From Nonomuraea spiralis (GTDB lineage Bacteria > Actinomycetota > Actinomycetes > Streptosporangiales > Streptosporangiaceae), in NCBI RefSeq assembly GCF_014648435.1, contig NZ_BMRC01000021.1:104119-168118 (forward strand): 64,000 nt of DNA. Direction: 5' to 3'. This document shows positions 49,414 through 60,655 of this stretch, piece after piece. The position numbers and the translations under genes were made by a program. The notes under the pieces were generated by a model, which saw only the letters and a list, made by a program, of their open reading frames with translations, searched no databases and was not told the origin of the DNA. How positions within the stretch are numbered: position 1 is the stretch's first letter; every line of letters begins with the position of its first letter.

Positions 49414-50112
49414 ATGCCACGGATAGCCAGGGGCGCGATCCCGAGCCCGAACATCTGGAACGCTCCCCAGGTCTACGAGCTGGAGAACCGCGCCGTAGAC
49501 CCCCAGGGCGCCGCCGACGCGGCGATGCGCGAGCTGCGTCCCTGGGCCGGCGCGACCGTCCTCGACATCGGCTGCGGCACCGGCTTCCACCTGCCCGTCC
49601 TGGCGGCGGAGGCGGCCCACGTGATCGGCGTCGAGCCCCACGGCGACCTGGCCGGGCTGGCCCGGCGCCGCTGCGCGGACCTGGCCCACGTGACGGTGCA
49701 CGCCGCCACCGCCCAGGACCTCCCGCTCCCCGACGCGAGCGTGGACGTCGCGATGGCGCGCTGGGCCTACTTCTTCGGGCCCGGCTGCGAGCCCGGCCTG
49801 CGCGAGTTGTCCCGCGTCGTACGCCGCGGCGGCGCCGCCTTCGTGATCGACCTCGACGCCACCCGGGGCTCGTTCGGCCGCTGGTTCTCGCGTACGGTGC
49901 CGTCGTACTCGGCCCGCGAGGTGGAGACGTTCTGGGACCGGCAGGGCTGGCTGCGGCGGCCGCTCGACCTCACGATGACCTTCGAGCGGCGGGCCGACCT
50001 GGAGGCCGTGCTGCGCATCGAGTTCGCCCCCGACGTGGCCGAGCAGGCCATCGCCGAGACCTCCGGCCTGGAGATCTTCTATCCCAACGTGCTGCGCTGG
50101 CGCTACTTCTGA
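49414..50112 (+). CDS. Class I SAM-dependent methyltransferase
   Basis: 232 aa. Motif I VLDIGCGTGFHL and motif II HVIGVEPHGDL mark the SAM-binding half, with DVAMARWAYFFGPG the post-II segment. Substrate unknown. It is divergent from the isomerase operon and 41 nt upstream of the MerR gene, but the MerR gene has its own promoter. Confidence 0.87.
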   Translation: MPRIARGAIPSPNIWNAPQVYELENRAVDPQGAADAAMRELRPWAGATVLDIGCGTGFHLPVLAAEAAHVIGVEPHGDLAGLARRRCADLAHVTVHAATAQDLPLPDASVDVAMARWAYFFGPGCEPGLRELSRVVRRGGAAFVIDLDATRGSFGRWFSRTVPSYSAREVETFWDRQGWLRRPLDLTMTFERRADLEAVLRIEFAPDVAEQAIAETSGLEIFYPNVLRWRYF

Positions 50113-50115
50113 GGC

Positions 50116-50147
50116 TTGACATTGACGTCGGTGTCAACGTTTACCGT
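50116..50147 (+). promoter_or_regulatory. MerR-type promoter, leaderless
   Basis: TTGACA (50116-50121) and TACCGT (50142-50147) are separated by 20 nt, longer than normal as is typical for MerR-controlled promoters. Between them is the dyad TTGAC-GTCGGT-GTCAA (50122-50137). The MerR ATG lies 6 nt after the -10, so the transcript is probably leaderless and autoregulated. Confidence 0.6.
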
Positions 50148-50153
50148 AGTGAC

Positions 50154-50522
50154 ATGCGCATCGGGGAGCTGGCGGAACGCACCGGGGTGAGCACCCGTTC
50201 ACTCCGTTACTACGAGCAGCACGGCCTGCTCTCGGCCAGGCGTGGGCCCAACGGCTACCGCGAGTACGCCGAGGAGGACATCAAGCTGGTGTCCGAGATC
50301 AGGTCGCTGCTCTCGGTCGGTTTCACGCTGGAGGACACCAGGCCGTTCGTCGACTGCCTGCGCTCGGGCCACAGCTCGGGCGGCTCGTGCTCGGAGTCGG
50401 TCGAGGTCTACCAGCGCAAGATCGTGCAGATCGACGAGGAGATCCGCGTGCTGCTCTCCCGTCGCGCCGAGGTCGCCGCCCAGCTCGCCCAGTCGTGCCC
50501 GGGTTGTTTCGTGAGGGGATGA
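50154..50522 (+). CDS. MerR-family transcriptional regulator
   Basis: 122-aa MerR protein. The winged helix (MRIGELAERTGVSTRSLRYYEQHGLL) and RRGPNGYREY wing are followed by a dimerisation helix and a Cys-bearing tail: DCLRSGHSSGGSCSES and CPGCFVRG at the end. Several cysteines, including a terminal CxxC, suggest redox or metal sensing. It is coupled to a thioredoxin gene downstream and probably controls it from the dyad promoter upstream. Confidence 0.9.
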   Translation: MRIGELAERTGVSTRSLRYYEQHGLLSARRGPNGYREYAEEDIKLVSEIRSLLSVGFTLEDTRPFVDCLRSGHSSGGSCSESVEVYQRKIVQIDEEIRVLLSRRAEVAAQLAQSCPGCFVRG

Positions 50523-50524
50523 AA

Positions 50525-50833
50525 ATGATCACGTTGACCACCGACAACTTCGAGGAGCAGGTGCTCAGGAGCGACAAGCCGGTGCTGGTCGACTTCTGGG
50601 CCGAGTGGTGCCCGCCGTGCCGCATGGTGGCCCCCGTACTGGATGAGATCGAGGCCGAGCACGGCCTGGCCATCGGCAAGCTCAACACCGACGAGAACCC
50701 CGAGATCATGTCCCGCTACGGCGTGATGGGCCTGCCCACGCTGCTGCTGTTCGAGAACGGCGAGCCCGTCAGGCAGATCGTCGGCGCCCGGCCCAAGCGC
50801 CTGCTGGTGCAGGAACTGGGCCTCACGCGGTAG
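50525..50833 (+). CDS. trxA: Thioredoxin with WCPPC active site
   Basis: 102-aa thioredoxin. The active site is WCPPC (Cys29, Cys32) instead of the usual WCGPC; Pro in the second position alters redox potential. The cis-Pro loop GLPTLLLF is intact. I place the start at 50525 with GAGGGG 6 nt upstream; an overlapping ATG at 50519 (ATGA with the MerR stop) is possible. Cotranscribed with the MerR regulator, so likely part of a thiol-stress response. Confidence 0.92.
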   Translation: MITLTTDNFEEQVLRSDKPVLVDFWAEWCPPCRMVAPVLDEIEAEHGLAIGKLNTDENPEIMSRYGVMGLPTLLLFENGEPVRQIVGARPKRLLVQELGLTR

Positions 50834-50870
50834 TCGGCGATTGTCGGTACGTGCCGCTAGCCTGCTCGAC

Positions 50871-52277
50871 ATGGCCAAGACAGCGCAGAAGCCCGGTTAC
50901 CGCTGTGCCGAGTGCGGCTGGCGCACCAGCAAGTGGGTCGGCAGATGCGGTGAGTGCCAGGCGTGGGGCACCGTCGACGAGGAGGGCGCCCGCGCCGGGG
51001 TCAGCGTCGTCCAGGGCGGCGCGACCACCGGGCCCGCGCTGCCCATCGGCCAGGTCAAGGCCGAGGTCGCGGCGGCCCGCACCACGGGGGTGAGCGAGCT
51101 CGACCGGGTGCTCGGCGGCGGCCTGGTGCCCGGCGCGGTGGTGCTGCTGGCCGGCGAGCCCGGCATCGGCAAGTCCACGCTCCTGCTGGAGGCGGCGGCC
51201 CGCATCGCCGAGCGCACCACCGTGCTCTACGTGACGGGCGAGGAGTCGGCGGCCCAGGTGCGCCTGCGCGCCGACCGTATCGGTGCCATCCAGGACAATC
51301 TCTATCTCGCCGCCGAGACCGAGCTGTCGGCGCTGATCACCCACGTCGACAAGGTCGAGCCCGGGCTGCTCGTCGTCGACTCGGTGCAGACGGTCGGCTC
51401 GGCCCAGGCCACGGGCGTGCCGGGCGGCGTGACCCAGGTGCGCGAGGTGGCCGCCAACCTGGTGCGCATGTCCAAGGAGCGCAACCTCGCCACGGTGCTC
51501 GTGGGCCACGTCACCAAGGACGGCTCGATCGCCGGCCCCCGCACCCTCGAACACCTCGTCGACGTCGTGCTCAACTTCGAGGGCGACCGCCATTCCAGGC
51601 TCCGCATGGTCCGCGCGATCAAGAACAGGTTCGGCCCCACCGACGAGGTCGGCTGCTTCGACCTGCACGAACGCGGCATCGAGGGCATCACCGACCCGAG
51701 CGGGCTGTTCGTCTCGCGGCGCAGCGAGCCGGTCGCCGGCACCTGCGTCACCGTCACGGTCGAGGGCACCCGCCCGCTGCCCGCCGAGGTGCAGGCGCTG
51801 GTGGCCCGCACCGAGGCCCAGCAGCCGAGGCGCACCTCCTCCGGGCTCGACACCTACCGCGTCCAGATGATCCTCGCCGTGCTGGAGCGCCGGCTCAACG
51901 CCCGGCTCGGCGGTTGCGACGTGTTCACCGCCACCGTGGGCGGCATCAAGCTGGCCGACCCGGCCGTCGACCTCGCGGTCATGCTCGCCGTCGCGAGCGC
52001 CGCGGGCGACAAGCCGCTGCCGCCCGGCCTGGTGGCGCTCGGCGAGGTGGGCCTGGCTGGCGAGCTGCGTCCGGTCAAGGACGTACGCAGGCGGCTGACG
52101 GAGGCGTCCAGGCTGGGTTTCAAGCGGGCGCTCGTCCCCGCCGGATCCCTCGAAACGGGCACCGGCAAACGCAACGGACAGCGGGCTCTGGTGCCCGTCG
52201 GCCCGGTCGCGTTCGCACCCGGCTTCGAGGTCGTCCAGGCGGAGAACGTCTGGGACGCACTCACGCACGTCACATAG
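50871..52277 (+). CDS. radA: DNA repair protein RadA
   Basis: 468-aa RadA/Sms ATPase that helps branch migration in recombination. The N-terminal zinc finger has Cys12/15 and Cys26/29, the RecA-like core has Walker A GEPGIGKS (95-102) and the RadA-specific KNRFG motif, and the C-terminal part is Lon-protease-like without the catalytic Ser. DisA follows 16 nt later, the standard actinobacterial order. Confidence 0.96.
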   Translation: MAKTAQKPGYRCAECGWRTSKWVGRCGECQAWGTVDEEGARAGVSVVQGGATTGPALPIGQVKAEVAAARTTGVSELDRVLGGGLVPGAVVLLAGEPGIGKSTLLLEAAARIAERTTVLYVTGEESAAQVRLRADRIGAIQDNLYLAAETELSALITHVDKVEPGLLVVDSVQTVGSAQATGVPGGVTQVREVAANLVRMSKERNLATVLVGHVTKDGSIAGPRTLEHLVDVVLNFEGDRHSRLRMVRAIKNRFGPTDEVGCFDLHERGIEGITDPSGLFVSRRSEPVAGTCVTVTVEGTRPLPAEVQALVARTEAQQPRRTSSGLDTYRVQMILAVLERRLNARLGGCDVFTATVGGIKLADPAVDLAVMLAVASAAGDKPLPPGLVALGEVGLAGELRPVKDVRRRLTEASRLGFKRALVPAGSLETGTGKRNGQRALVPVGPVAFAPGFEVVQAENVWDALTHVT

Positions 52278-52293
52278 CACGGCTAAGCTGGGC

Positions 52294-53394
52294 GTGACCA
52301 ATCGACACGGGGGTCAGGTGGACAGGAGTCTTGACGACCGCCGTCGCGACGCTTTGGCCGCTGTGGCGCCGGGCACACCACTGCGCGACGGCCTGGAGCG
52401 GATCCTGCGCGGGCAGACCGGCGGGCTGATCGTGCTCGGCTACAACAGGACCGTCGAACAGGTCTGCAGCGGCGGCTTCGAGCTCGACGTCGACTTCTCG
52501 GCCACCCGCCTGCGCGAGCTGGCCAAGATGGACGGCGCGATCGTGGTGAGCAACGACCAGAAGATCGTACGCGCGGCCGTGCACCTCGTGCCCGACCCCG
52601 CGATCCCCACCGACGAGTCGGGCACCCGCCACCGCACCGCCCAGCGCGTGGCCAGGCAGACAAGCCTGCCCATCATCGCGATCAGCAAGTCCATGCGGAT
52701 CATCGCCCTCTACCTCGACGGCATCCGCTACGTGCTGGAGGAGTCCGCGGCCATCCTGTCCAAGGCCAACCAGGCCCTGGCCACCCTTGAGCGCTACAAG
52801 CACCGGCTCGACGAGGTCTCCGGCACCCTCTCGGCCCTGGAGATCGAAGACCTCGTCACCGTGCGCGACGTGTCGGCGGTGGCCCAGCGCCTGGAGATGG
52901 TCCGGCGCATCTCCGACGAGATCAAGGGCTACGTCGTCGAGCTCGGCACCGACGGGCGGTTGTTGTCGCTGCAGCTCGACGAGCTGGTGGCGGGCGTCGA
53001 CTCCGAGCGCGAGCTGGTCGTGCGCGACTACCTGCCGGCCCCGGCCGGCCGCCGCCAGAAGCGCCTGGTCGAGGCCCTGCACGACCTCGACCACCTCTCA
53101 GGCGCCGAGCTGCTCGACCTCTCGGCCGTGGCACACGTGCTGGGCCACGGCGGCGCCGAACGGCTCGACAGCCCGGTGAGCCCGCGCGGCTTCCGTCTCC
53201 TCGCCAAGGTGCCCCGCCTGCCCGCCACGGTGGTCGACCGCCTGGTCAACCACTTCGGCGGCCTGCAGAAGCTGCTGGCGGCCAGCATCGACGACCTCCA
53301 GGAGGTGGGCGGCGTCGGGGAGTCCCGCGCGCGCAGCGTCCGCGAGGGCCTGTCCCGCCTGGCCGAGTCGTCCATCCTCGAACGTTACGTCTGA
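52294..53394 (+). CDS. disA: Diadenylate cyclase / DNA integrity scanning protein DisA
   Basis: 366 aa from the GTG at 52294; a GTG at 52318 with GGGGGT upstream is an alternative start. The DAC domain shows DGA (80-82) and RHR (112-114), the c-di-AMP synthesis motifs. A helical linker and a C-terminal helix-hairpin-helix domain (LQEVGGVGESRARSV) that binds branched DNA follow. It couples DNA integrity to c-di-AMP level. Cotranscribed with radA. Confidence 0.95.
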   Translation: MTNRHGGQVDRSLDDRRRDALAAVAPGTPLRDGLERILRGQTGGLIVLGYNRTVEQVCSGGFELDVDFSATRLRELAKMDGAIVVSNDQKIVRAAVHLVPDPAIPTDESGTRHRTAQRVARQTSLPIIAISKSMRIIALYLDGIRYVLEESAAILSKANQALATLERYKHRLDEVSGTLSALEIEDLVTVRDVSAVAQRLEMVRRISDEIKGYVVELGTDGRLLSLQLDELVAGVDSERELVVRDYLPAPAGRRQKRLVEALHDLDHLSGAELLDLSAVAHVLGHGGAERLDSPVSPRGFRLLAKVPRLPATVVDRLVNHFGGLQKLLAASIDDLQEVGGVGESRARSVREGLSRLAESSILERYV

Positions 53395-53408
53395 GCCGGC
53401 CAGCATCA

Positions 53409-54086
53409 TCAGCGCAGGTGGAAGACGCCCTTGCCGCTGCGCAGGGTGCCCATGCGGGCGGTGGCCACGTACGTGCCGGGCAGGGCGGCCGCCGAGACCG
53501 AGCGGCAGTCGGTGCTCGACCGGCGCCGGTCCCACTCCAGGGTCCGCACGTACGGCACCCCGCGCTGCAGCTCCCTGACCTCGGTCCCGACCCCGCTCAC
53601 GCAGTCGGCGGTGGACCAGATGCGGTCGGCGCCCGAGGTGATGCGGATCTCCATGGTCCGCGGCCCGACGTCGGCCGTGCACATCACCGGCCCGGTGTTG
53701 ACCAGCGTGACGATGAAGCTCGGACGGGTCTCGCCCGTGTAGATCGGCTCCTTGCCGCCCTGGAGGCTCAGCACCAGGCTGTCCTGCTGGCACGGCTCTC
53801 CGGGACGCCTGGGCCGGACGGACGGGCTCTCCTTGGGCGCCGGGGTGGGCGACGGGCTGGCCGTGCCCATGGCGAGCGTACGCAGCCCCGCGAGCAGCGG
53901 ATCAGTGGCGGGCGTGGCGCTCGGTGAGGTCTGCGCGCTGGACGAGCGCTCCGGGCCGCTGCCCCCGCTGGAACACGCCCACGCCACCACGGCCACGACG
54001 ACGAGAACGGCCACCAGCACGCTCATGCGACGCCGCCAGTAGACGTCACCGCCGTCGCCACCCATCGAATCCGGATCCATAGGCAC
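53409..54086 (-). CDS. Membrane-anchored hypothetical protein
   Basis: 225 aa with one N-terminal transmembrane helix (SVLVAVLVVVAVVAWAC) after a short cytoplasmic RRR stretch, then a Ser/Pro/Thr-rich linker and an extracytoplasmic beta-domain with three conserved-looking cysteines. This organisation is common beside disA/mutY in actinobacteria. The domain resembles DUF4232-like beta-sandwiches, but this is uncertain. Convergent with disA. Confidence 0.78.
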   Translation of the reverse strand: MPMDPDSMGGDGGDVYWRRRMSVLVAVLVVVAVVAWACSSGGSGPERSSSAQTSPSATPATDPLLAGLRTLAMGTASPSPTPAPKESPSVRPRRPGEPCQQDSLVLSLQGGKEPIYTGETRPSFIVTLVNTGPVMCTADVGPRTMEIRITSGADRIWSTADCVSGVGTEVRELQRGVPYVRTLEWDRRRSSTDCRSVSAAALPGTYVATARMGTLRSGKGVFHLR

Positions 54087-54158
54087 AGCATGGTAATTGA
54101 TCGGCTACCAACAGTGACGACACGCCGAACGAGTCCTTCTACGAATACGCTTGACCGC

Positions 54159-55034
54159 GTGGTTGAGCCGAACCTCCTGCACGCCCCCGTTCTGGCGTGG
54201 TACGAGGACAACGCCCGAGACCTCCCATGGCGGGCCGACGACGCGACGCCGTGGGGAGTGCTGGTGAGCGAGATCATGCTCCAGCAGACCCCGGTCGTCC
54301 GCGTCCTGCCGGTGTGGCGGGAGTGGATGGCCCGCTGGCCCACGCCCAAGTCGCTGGCCGAAGAGCCGCCGGGCGAGGCCGTACGGCATTGGGGCAGGCT
54401 CGGTTATCCGCGCCGGGCGCTGCGCCTGCACGCCTGCGCCCGGGCCATCACCGACGAGCACGGCGGCGAGGTGCCCGCCGACCACGCGACCCTGCTGGCC
54501 CTGCCCGGCATCGGCGAGTACACCGCCGCCGCGGTCGCCAGCTTCGCGTACGGCGGCCGGCACGCCGTCCTGGACACCAATGTCCGCCGGGTGTTCGCGC
54601 GGGCCGTACGCGCCGAGGAGTACCCGCCCACGGCCACCTCCGCGGCCGAGCGGCGGCTGGCCGAGACGCTGCTGCCCGAGCTGGGCGCCGCCCGGTGGGG
54701 CGTCGCCGTGATGGAGCTGGGCGCCCTGGTCTGCACGGCCCGCGCGCCGCGCTGCGCCGACTGTCCCGTCGCCGATCTGTGCGCGTGGCGGCTGGCCGGC
54801 AAACCACCCCACACCGGCCCCGCCCGCAAGGGCCAGACGTACGCCGGCACCGACCGCCAGTGTCGTGGCAGCCTGCTGGCGGTGTTGCGCTCGGCCCACG
54901 GCCCGGTGCCGAAGGCCGCCCTCGACGTGGTGTGGGACGACGCGGTCCAGCGCGAACGCGCCCTCGACGGCCTGGTCGCCGACGGGCTGGCCGAGGTGCT
55001 CGACGACGGCACGTACCGCCTCCCGCACGCCTGA
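54159..55034 (+). CDS. mutY: A/G-specific adenine glycosylase MutY
   Basis: 291 aa from the GTG at 54159. It removes adenine opposite 8-oxoG. Catalytic Glu38 (VSEIMLQQT) and Asp139 (VLDTNVRR) are present, with the helix-hairpin-helix LPGIGEYTA and the [4Fe-4S] site Cx6Cx2Cx5C (CTARAPRCADCPVADLC). The C-terminal 8-oxoG-recognising domain is short, as is usual for actinobacterial MutY. Divergent from the membrane-anchored protein. Confidence 0.93.
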   Translation: MVEPNLLHAPVLAWYEDNARDLPWRADDATPWGVLVSEIMLQQTPVVRVLPVWREWMARWPTPKSLAEEPPGEAVRHWGRLGYPRRALRLHACARAITDEHGGEVPADHATLLALPGIGEYTAAAVASFAYGGRHAVLDTNVRRVFARAVRAEEYPPTATSAAERRLAETLLPELGAARWGVAVMELGALVCTARAPRCADCPVADLCAWRLAGKPPHTGPARKGQTYAGTDRQCRGSLLAVLRSAHGPVPKAALDVVWDDAVQRERALDGLVADGLAEVLDDGTYRLPHA

Positions 55035-55053
55035 CCCGCCCAAAGGCCCCGCG

Positions 55054-55470
55054 TCAGCCCATCCACGGCGGCACGGTGCGGTCCGTGCCCTTGGGGGCCA
55101 GGTCGCAGGCGTCGGGCGCGGACACGCCACCGGGGTTGTAGACCTCGGTCCCCGGGGAGGCGACCACGATCGAAACGAACCCGCGCCCTGGGTCGGCGAA
55201 CATCTGCCGGCTCACGTCGGCCGGCAACACCATGGTGTCGCCGGGCCCGACCTCGAACCGTTCGCCGCCCAGCTCGACGACCGCGCCGCCCTCCAGCCAG
55301 GTCCACACCAGCTCGCCGGCGACGGCGTGCACCGGGCCCTCCATGCCGGGGACGGCGTCCACCCGCCACATCGCCTGCCCGGCCCCGCCCTGGCTGGGCG
55401 AGGCGAGCGTGGTCATCAGGGCGTTGGGCGTACGGGTCCTGCGCGCGTCGGCGTTCACCACAACAGGCAT
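55054..55470 (-). CDS. Cupin-domain protein, copy 1
   Basis: 138-aa single cupin barrel. It contains GPVHAVAGELVWTWLEGGAVVELG and the second motif GPGDTMVLPADVSRQM. Only one histidine appears in motif 1, so metal binding is unsure. Paralogue of the gene just upstream: both share SPxQGGA, LWRVDA and the PPW end. AAGGAGA precedes the ATG. Likely a two-gene operon under the divergent MarR regulator. Confidence 0.86.
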   Translation of the reverse strand: MPVVVNADARRTRTPNALMTTLASPSQGGAGQAMWRVDAVPGMEGPVHAVAGELVWTWLEGGAVVELGGERFEVGPGDTMVLPADVSRQMFADPGRGFVSIVVASPGTEVYNPGGVSAPDACDLAPKGTDRTVPPWMG

Positions 55471-55499
55471 CACGATCTCCTTCTTCTCAGCTTGTACGG

Positions 55500-55877
55500 T
55501 CAGGCGATCCACGGCGGGGTGCCCAGGTCGGCGCCGTCGGCGCTGATGGCCCTGGCGCCGGCGGCCGCGGTGACGACGGCGGTGTAACCGGCGTCCGGAT
55601 CGGCCAGCACCCGGCGCGCGACGTGGGCGGGCATGACCACGGTGTCCCCCGCGCCCACGGCGAACCGCTCCTCGCCCAGCTCGACGGTGGCCGCGCCGGA
55701 GATCCAGCTCCACACCTGCTCGTTGTCGAAGTCATGCAGCGGCCCCGCCGCGCCCGGCTTGGCGTCGACCCGCCAGAGCGAACGCGAGGCCCCGCCCTGG
55801 GTCGGCGAGGCGAAGGTGGTCATGACCCCGCTCGGCGTCTCGGAACGCCGGGAATCCGCGTCACGAATGACAGACAC
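55500..55877 (-). CDS. Cupin-domain protein, copy 2
   Basis: 125 aa from the GTG at 55877 (AAGGGG upstream). Cupin barrel with GPLHDFDNEQVWSWISG and GAGDTVVMPAHVARRV. Its sequence is colinear with copy 1, 29 nt downstream, indicating a tandem duplication. Cupins of this type may be dioxygenases or isomerases; the reaction is unknown. The gene is divergent from the MarR regulator across two palindromes. Confidence 0.86.
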   Translation of the reverse strand: MSVIRDADSRRSETPSGVMTTFASPTQGGASRSLWRVDAKPGAAGPLHDFDNEQVWSWISGAATVELGEERFAVGAGDTVVMPAHVARRVLADPDAGYTAVVTAAAGARAISADGADLGTPPWIA

Positions 55878-55894
55878 GTTCGAACCCCTTAAGA

Positions 55895-55934
55895 TAGGCA
55901 ACTACGTTGTCTATATAGTTAACCAGGTTGTCTA
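55895..55934. promoter_or_regulatory. Two 19-bp MarR operator candidates between cupins and marR
   Basis: TAGGCAACTACGTTGTCTA (55895-55913) and TAGTTAACCAGGTTGTCTA (55916-55934) fit one imperfect palindrome, TAG-nnAAC-nnn-GTTgt-CTA. They fill the whole 59-nt gap's centre, so one regulator dimer per site could silence both divergent genes. Confidence 0.7.
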
Positions 55935-55936
55935 TC

Positions 55937-56407
55937 GTGTCAAGTGACGCCCCAGGCTTCGAACTGCCTCTACGACTTCTGCTCGCTTTCCGCGTGCTCA
56001 TCGACGAACTCCACGCCGAACTCGCCAAGCAGGGCCATCCCGACATGCGGCCCATGCACGGATTCGTCATGCAGGCGATCGGCACCCGCGGCACGACCGC
56101 CGTCGAGCTGGGCCGTGCACTCGGCGTCTCCAAACAGGCCGCGGGCAAGACCGTCGAAGCCCTGGAACGCGTCGGCTACGTGGAGCGGACCAGGGACACC
56201 GCCGACACCAGACGCAAGATCGTGCGCCTCACGCCCTACGGCGTGGACGCACTCGACCGTTCGGCCCGGATCTTCGACGACCTGCGCGCCCAATGGGCCG
56301 CGGAACTGGGCGAGGACCGCCTGCGGGCCCTGGAGTCCGATCTGCGCAGGATGACGCCGGCGAACCTGTGGCGCCTGGACACCCCAGGCTGGTTCGCCGG
56401 CCTCTGA
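55937..56407 (+). CDS. MarR-family transcriptional regulator
   Basis: 156 aa from the GTG at 55937. The winged-helix region reads AVELGRALGVSKQAAGKTVEALERVGYVERTRDTADTRRKIVRLT. It is expected to repress itself and the cupin operon from the two palindromes just upstream. It starts directly at the second palindrome, so the transcript is probably leaderless. Confidence 0.9.
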   Translation: MSSDAPGFELPLRLLLAFRVLIDELHAELAKQGHPDMRPMHGFVMQAIGTRGTTAVELGRALGVSKQAAGKTVEALERVGYVERTRDTADTRRKIVRLTPYGVDALDRSARIFDDLRAQWAAELGEDRLRALESDLRRMTPANLWRLDTPGWFAGL

Positions 56408-56414
56408 GAGGGGG

Positions 56415-57353
56415 TCAGGCGGCCAGTTGCAGGCCGAGGCTGGTGAGGTTCGTACGGGCCCAAGCCAGCTCCTCGGCCAGCAGCGACACCAGCGCCCCCG
56501 GCCCCTTCGCACGCCCCGGCACGAACAGATTGTGCGTCTCGACCTCGATGTGCGCGCTCCCGCTGACCGCGCCGGACAACATCGCCGTCAGCGTGTCGTG
56601 CAGCACCGCGCCGGTGCTCGGCGTCTCACCCGTGTGGTTGTGCACGTGCCCCAGCTTGACGACGGGCGCGCCGGCCTCGGCCAGCCCCTTGAGTGCCGCG
56701 CCCGGCTCCTCGGCCCCGCAGGCGAGGTTACAGGCGTCCAGGCAGACGCCCAGGTGTTCGGAGTCGATGCCGCACACCCGCTCAAGCGCCTGCTCCGTCG
56801 TCTCCAGCACGCAACCGGGCCACGGCTCGAACCCGACCCGGATGGTCTTGCCGGTCACGCTGTAGATGCCACGCAACTCGCGGGCCAGCCGCTCCAGGCG
56901 GCGCGTGGCGATGGTGTGCAGGTCGGCCGGCCAGTCCCGGCGCCAGCCGATCGGTATCGTCGAGATGCTGCCGAACCGTACGTCGTCGGGCAGCAGGAAC
57001 GCCAGGATCTTGGCCAGCGCCATGGTGTAGCGGTAACGCTCGGGCTTGGCCCAGTCGGGTCCGGGGACCTCCTGGTTGCGGCCGCCGGTGCCGTTCAGGC
57101 TGACGACCTCCAGGCCGCGCTCCTCCAGGGAGCGGCGCAGCCGTACGAGCTCGATGCGGTCGGCGGTGAGGTGATCGGCGACGCCGGGCGACAGCCACAG
57201 CCCGATGCCCATCCGCTCCACGCCCAACCTCTTGCGCACCGGCACCGCGTAGCGGGTCAGGTGGGCGATCAGGTTCTCCAGGTCCTCGGCAGGGTGGATA
57301 CCTGCGTTGTAGGCGAGGTGAACGAGCGTTCCGTCGTTGTGACGCAGGCGCAT
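56415..57353 (-). CDS. EboE-like TIM-barrel protein
   Basis: 312-aa xylose-isomerase-like barrel of the EboE metabolite-traffic type: LVHLAYNAGIHPAEDLENL at the start, VVSLNGTGG, YTMALAKILAFLLP, SISTIPIGW and VCLDACNLACG follow. Ebo proteins form a cluster (eboA-F) tied to export of prenylated or terpenoid compounds in other bacteria; here the gene is alone. The ATG at 57353 has GGAGGAACC just upstream. It converges on the MarR gene. Confidence 0.8.
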   Translation of the reverse strand: MRLRHNDGTLVHLAYNAGIHPAEDLENLIAHLTRYAVPVRKRLGVERMGIGLWLSPGVADHLTADRIELVRLRRSLEERGLEVVSLNGTGGRNQEVPGPDWAKPERYRYTMALAKILAFLLPDDVRFGSISTIPIGWRRDWPADLHTIATRRLERLARELRGIYSVTGKTIRVGFEPWPGCVLETTEQALERVCGIDSEHLGVCLDACNLACGAEEPGAALKGLAEAGAPVVKLGHVHNHTGETPSTGAVLHDTLTAMLSGAVSGSAHIEVETHNLFVPGRAKGPGALVSLLAEELAWARTNLTSLGLQLAA

Positions 57354-57365
57354 CGGTTCCTCCAC

Positions 57366-58116
57366 GGCTTGCTTGAGTGTTCCCGTCGCCCGCCTCCGGC
57401 GCGCGAACCCTGTCGAGCATGCCTGCTTCCGGGTGGCGCACGCGTCCGCCCTGAGTTGATCCCTTGCTACTCCCTCGGGAGCAGCCCTGACTCTAGGAAC
57501 ACGCTCTTGCGGATCACTTGGATGAGACTTGGCGATGCTCTACGCAGTGTAGTACTACTAACGGTGGCGGTACACCCACTCATCCAACGATTAGGCAACA
57601 ACCCCCACCCCACCGCCGCTCACCACCAAGGTGGCATTCCCCACACCCCCGACGCGGTGCACTTCCCGGGGCTCGATGAGGGGCATGCACCGCAGCCCGC
57701 ACCACCAAGCGGCCCCGGCACGCCTCGCGAACCTCCCGGCACCGTGCCCGGCATGCCGCAATCCGCCACGGGCTCCCGTTAGGGAAGCCCGAAATGCAGG
57801 GAACCCGCGCGCAGGGCACACCGCGAGGCCGCACGTACAGGGGGCGCACGTACAGGGGGCGCAGGCGCCGCTTGCGGGCGCTTTCTGGGGCGCCGCGCGG
57901 CGGGAGGTGGGACGGGTGGGGCCCGGCGCCCTGAACGGCGGCCAGGATGGGCCACGGAGACGGGGATACGTACGGCGTAACGGCGGCCGACCCCGTGCGG
58001 GCTCAGATCCCGTCTCCCTGGAGGCCCCCGACCATGTACGGCGTCTGGGTCTCGTCGGCCCCGCCGTAAAAAAAGGGGCACGAAAAAGAAGCACCACGAA
58101 AGACCCGGAAAACCAG
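57366..58116. other. Gene-free stretch upstream of eboE-like gene and downstream of clpC
   Basis: No open frame here has plausible codon use or conserved motifs. An imperfect palindrome CTACGCAGTGTAG at 57540-57552 may be an operator for the eboE-like gene. A 15-bp duplication lies at 57831-57860. Confidence 0.5.
57831..57865. repeat. 15-bp direct repeat, two copies
   Basis: GCACGTACAGGGGGC is repeated exactly at 57831-57845 and 57846-57860, with a partial third copy. It lies in the gene-free stretch after clpC. Confidence 0.8.
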
Positions 58117-58142
58117 AAAACCCCCGCCGGAGCGGGGGTTTT
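58117..58142 (-). terminator. Terminator of clpC
   Basis: Perfect 11-bp stem AAAACCCCCGC (58117-58127) with 58132-58142, a 4-nt loop and a T-run on the minus strand. It starts 12 nt after the clpC stop: a classical intrinsic terminator. Confidence 0.92.
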
Positions 58143-58153
58143 CGGTGGAGCGG

Positions 58154-60655
<2,502 letters not shown>

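Noticed and set aside
57591..58097. 168-codon minus-strand gene after clpC
   Set aside because: Low-complexity Arg/Pro/Ala composition, covers a direct repeat and lacks a ribosome site.
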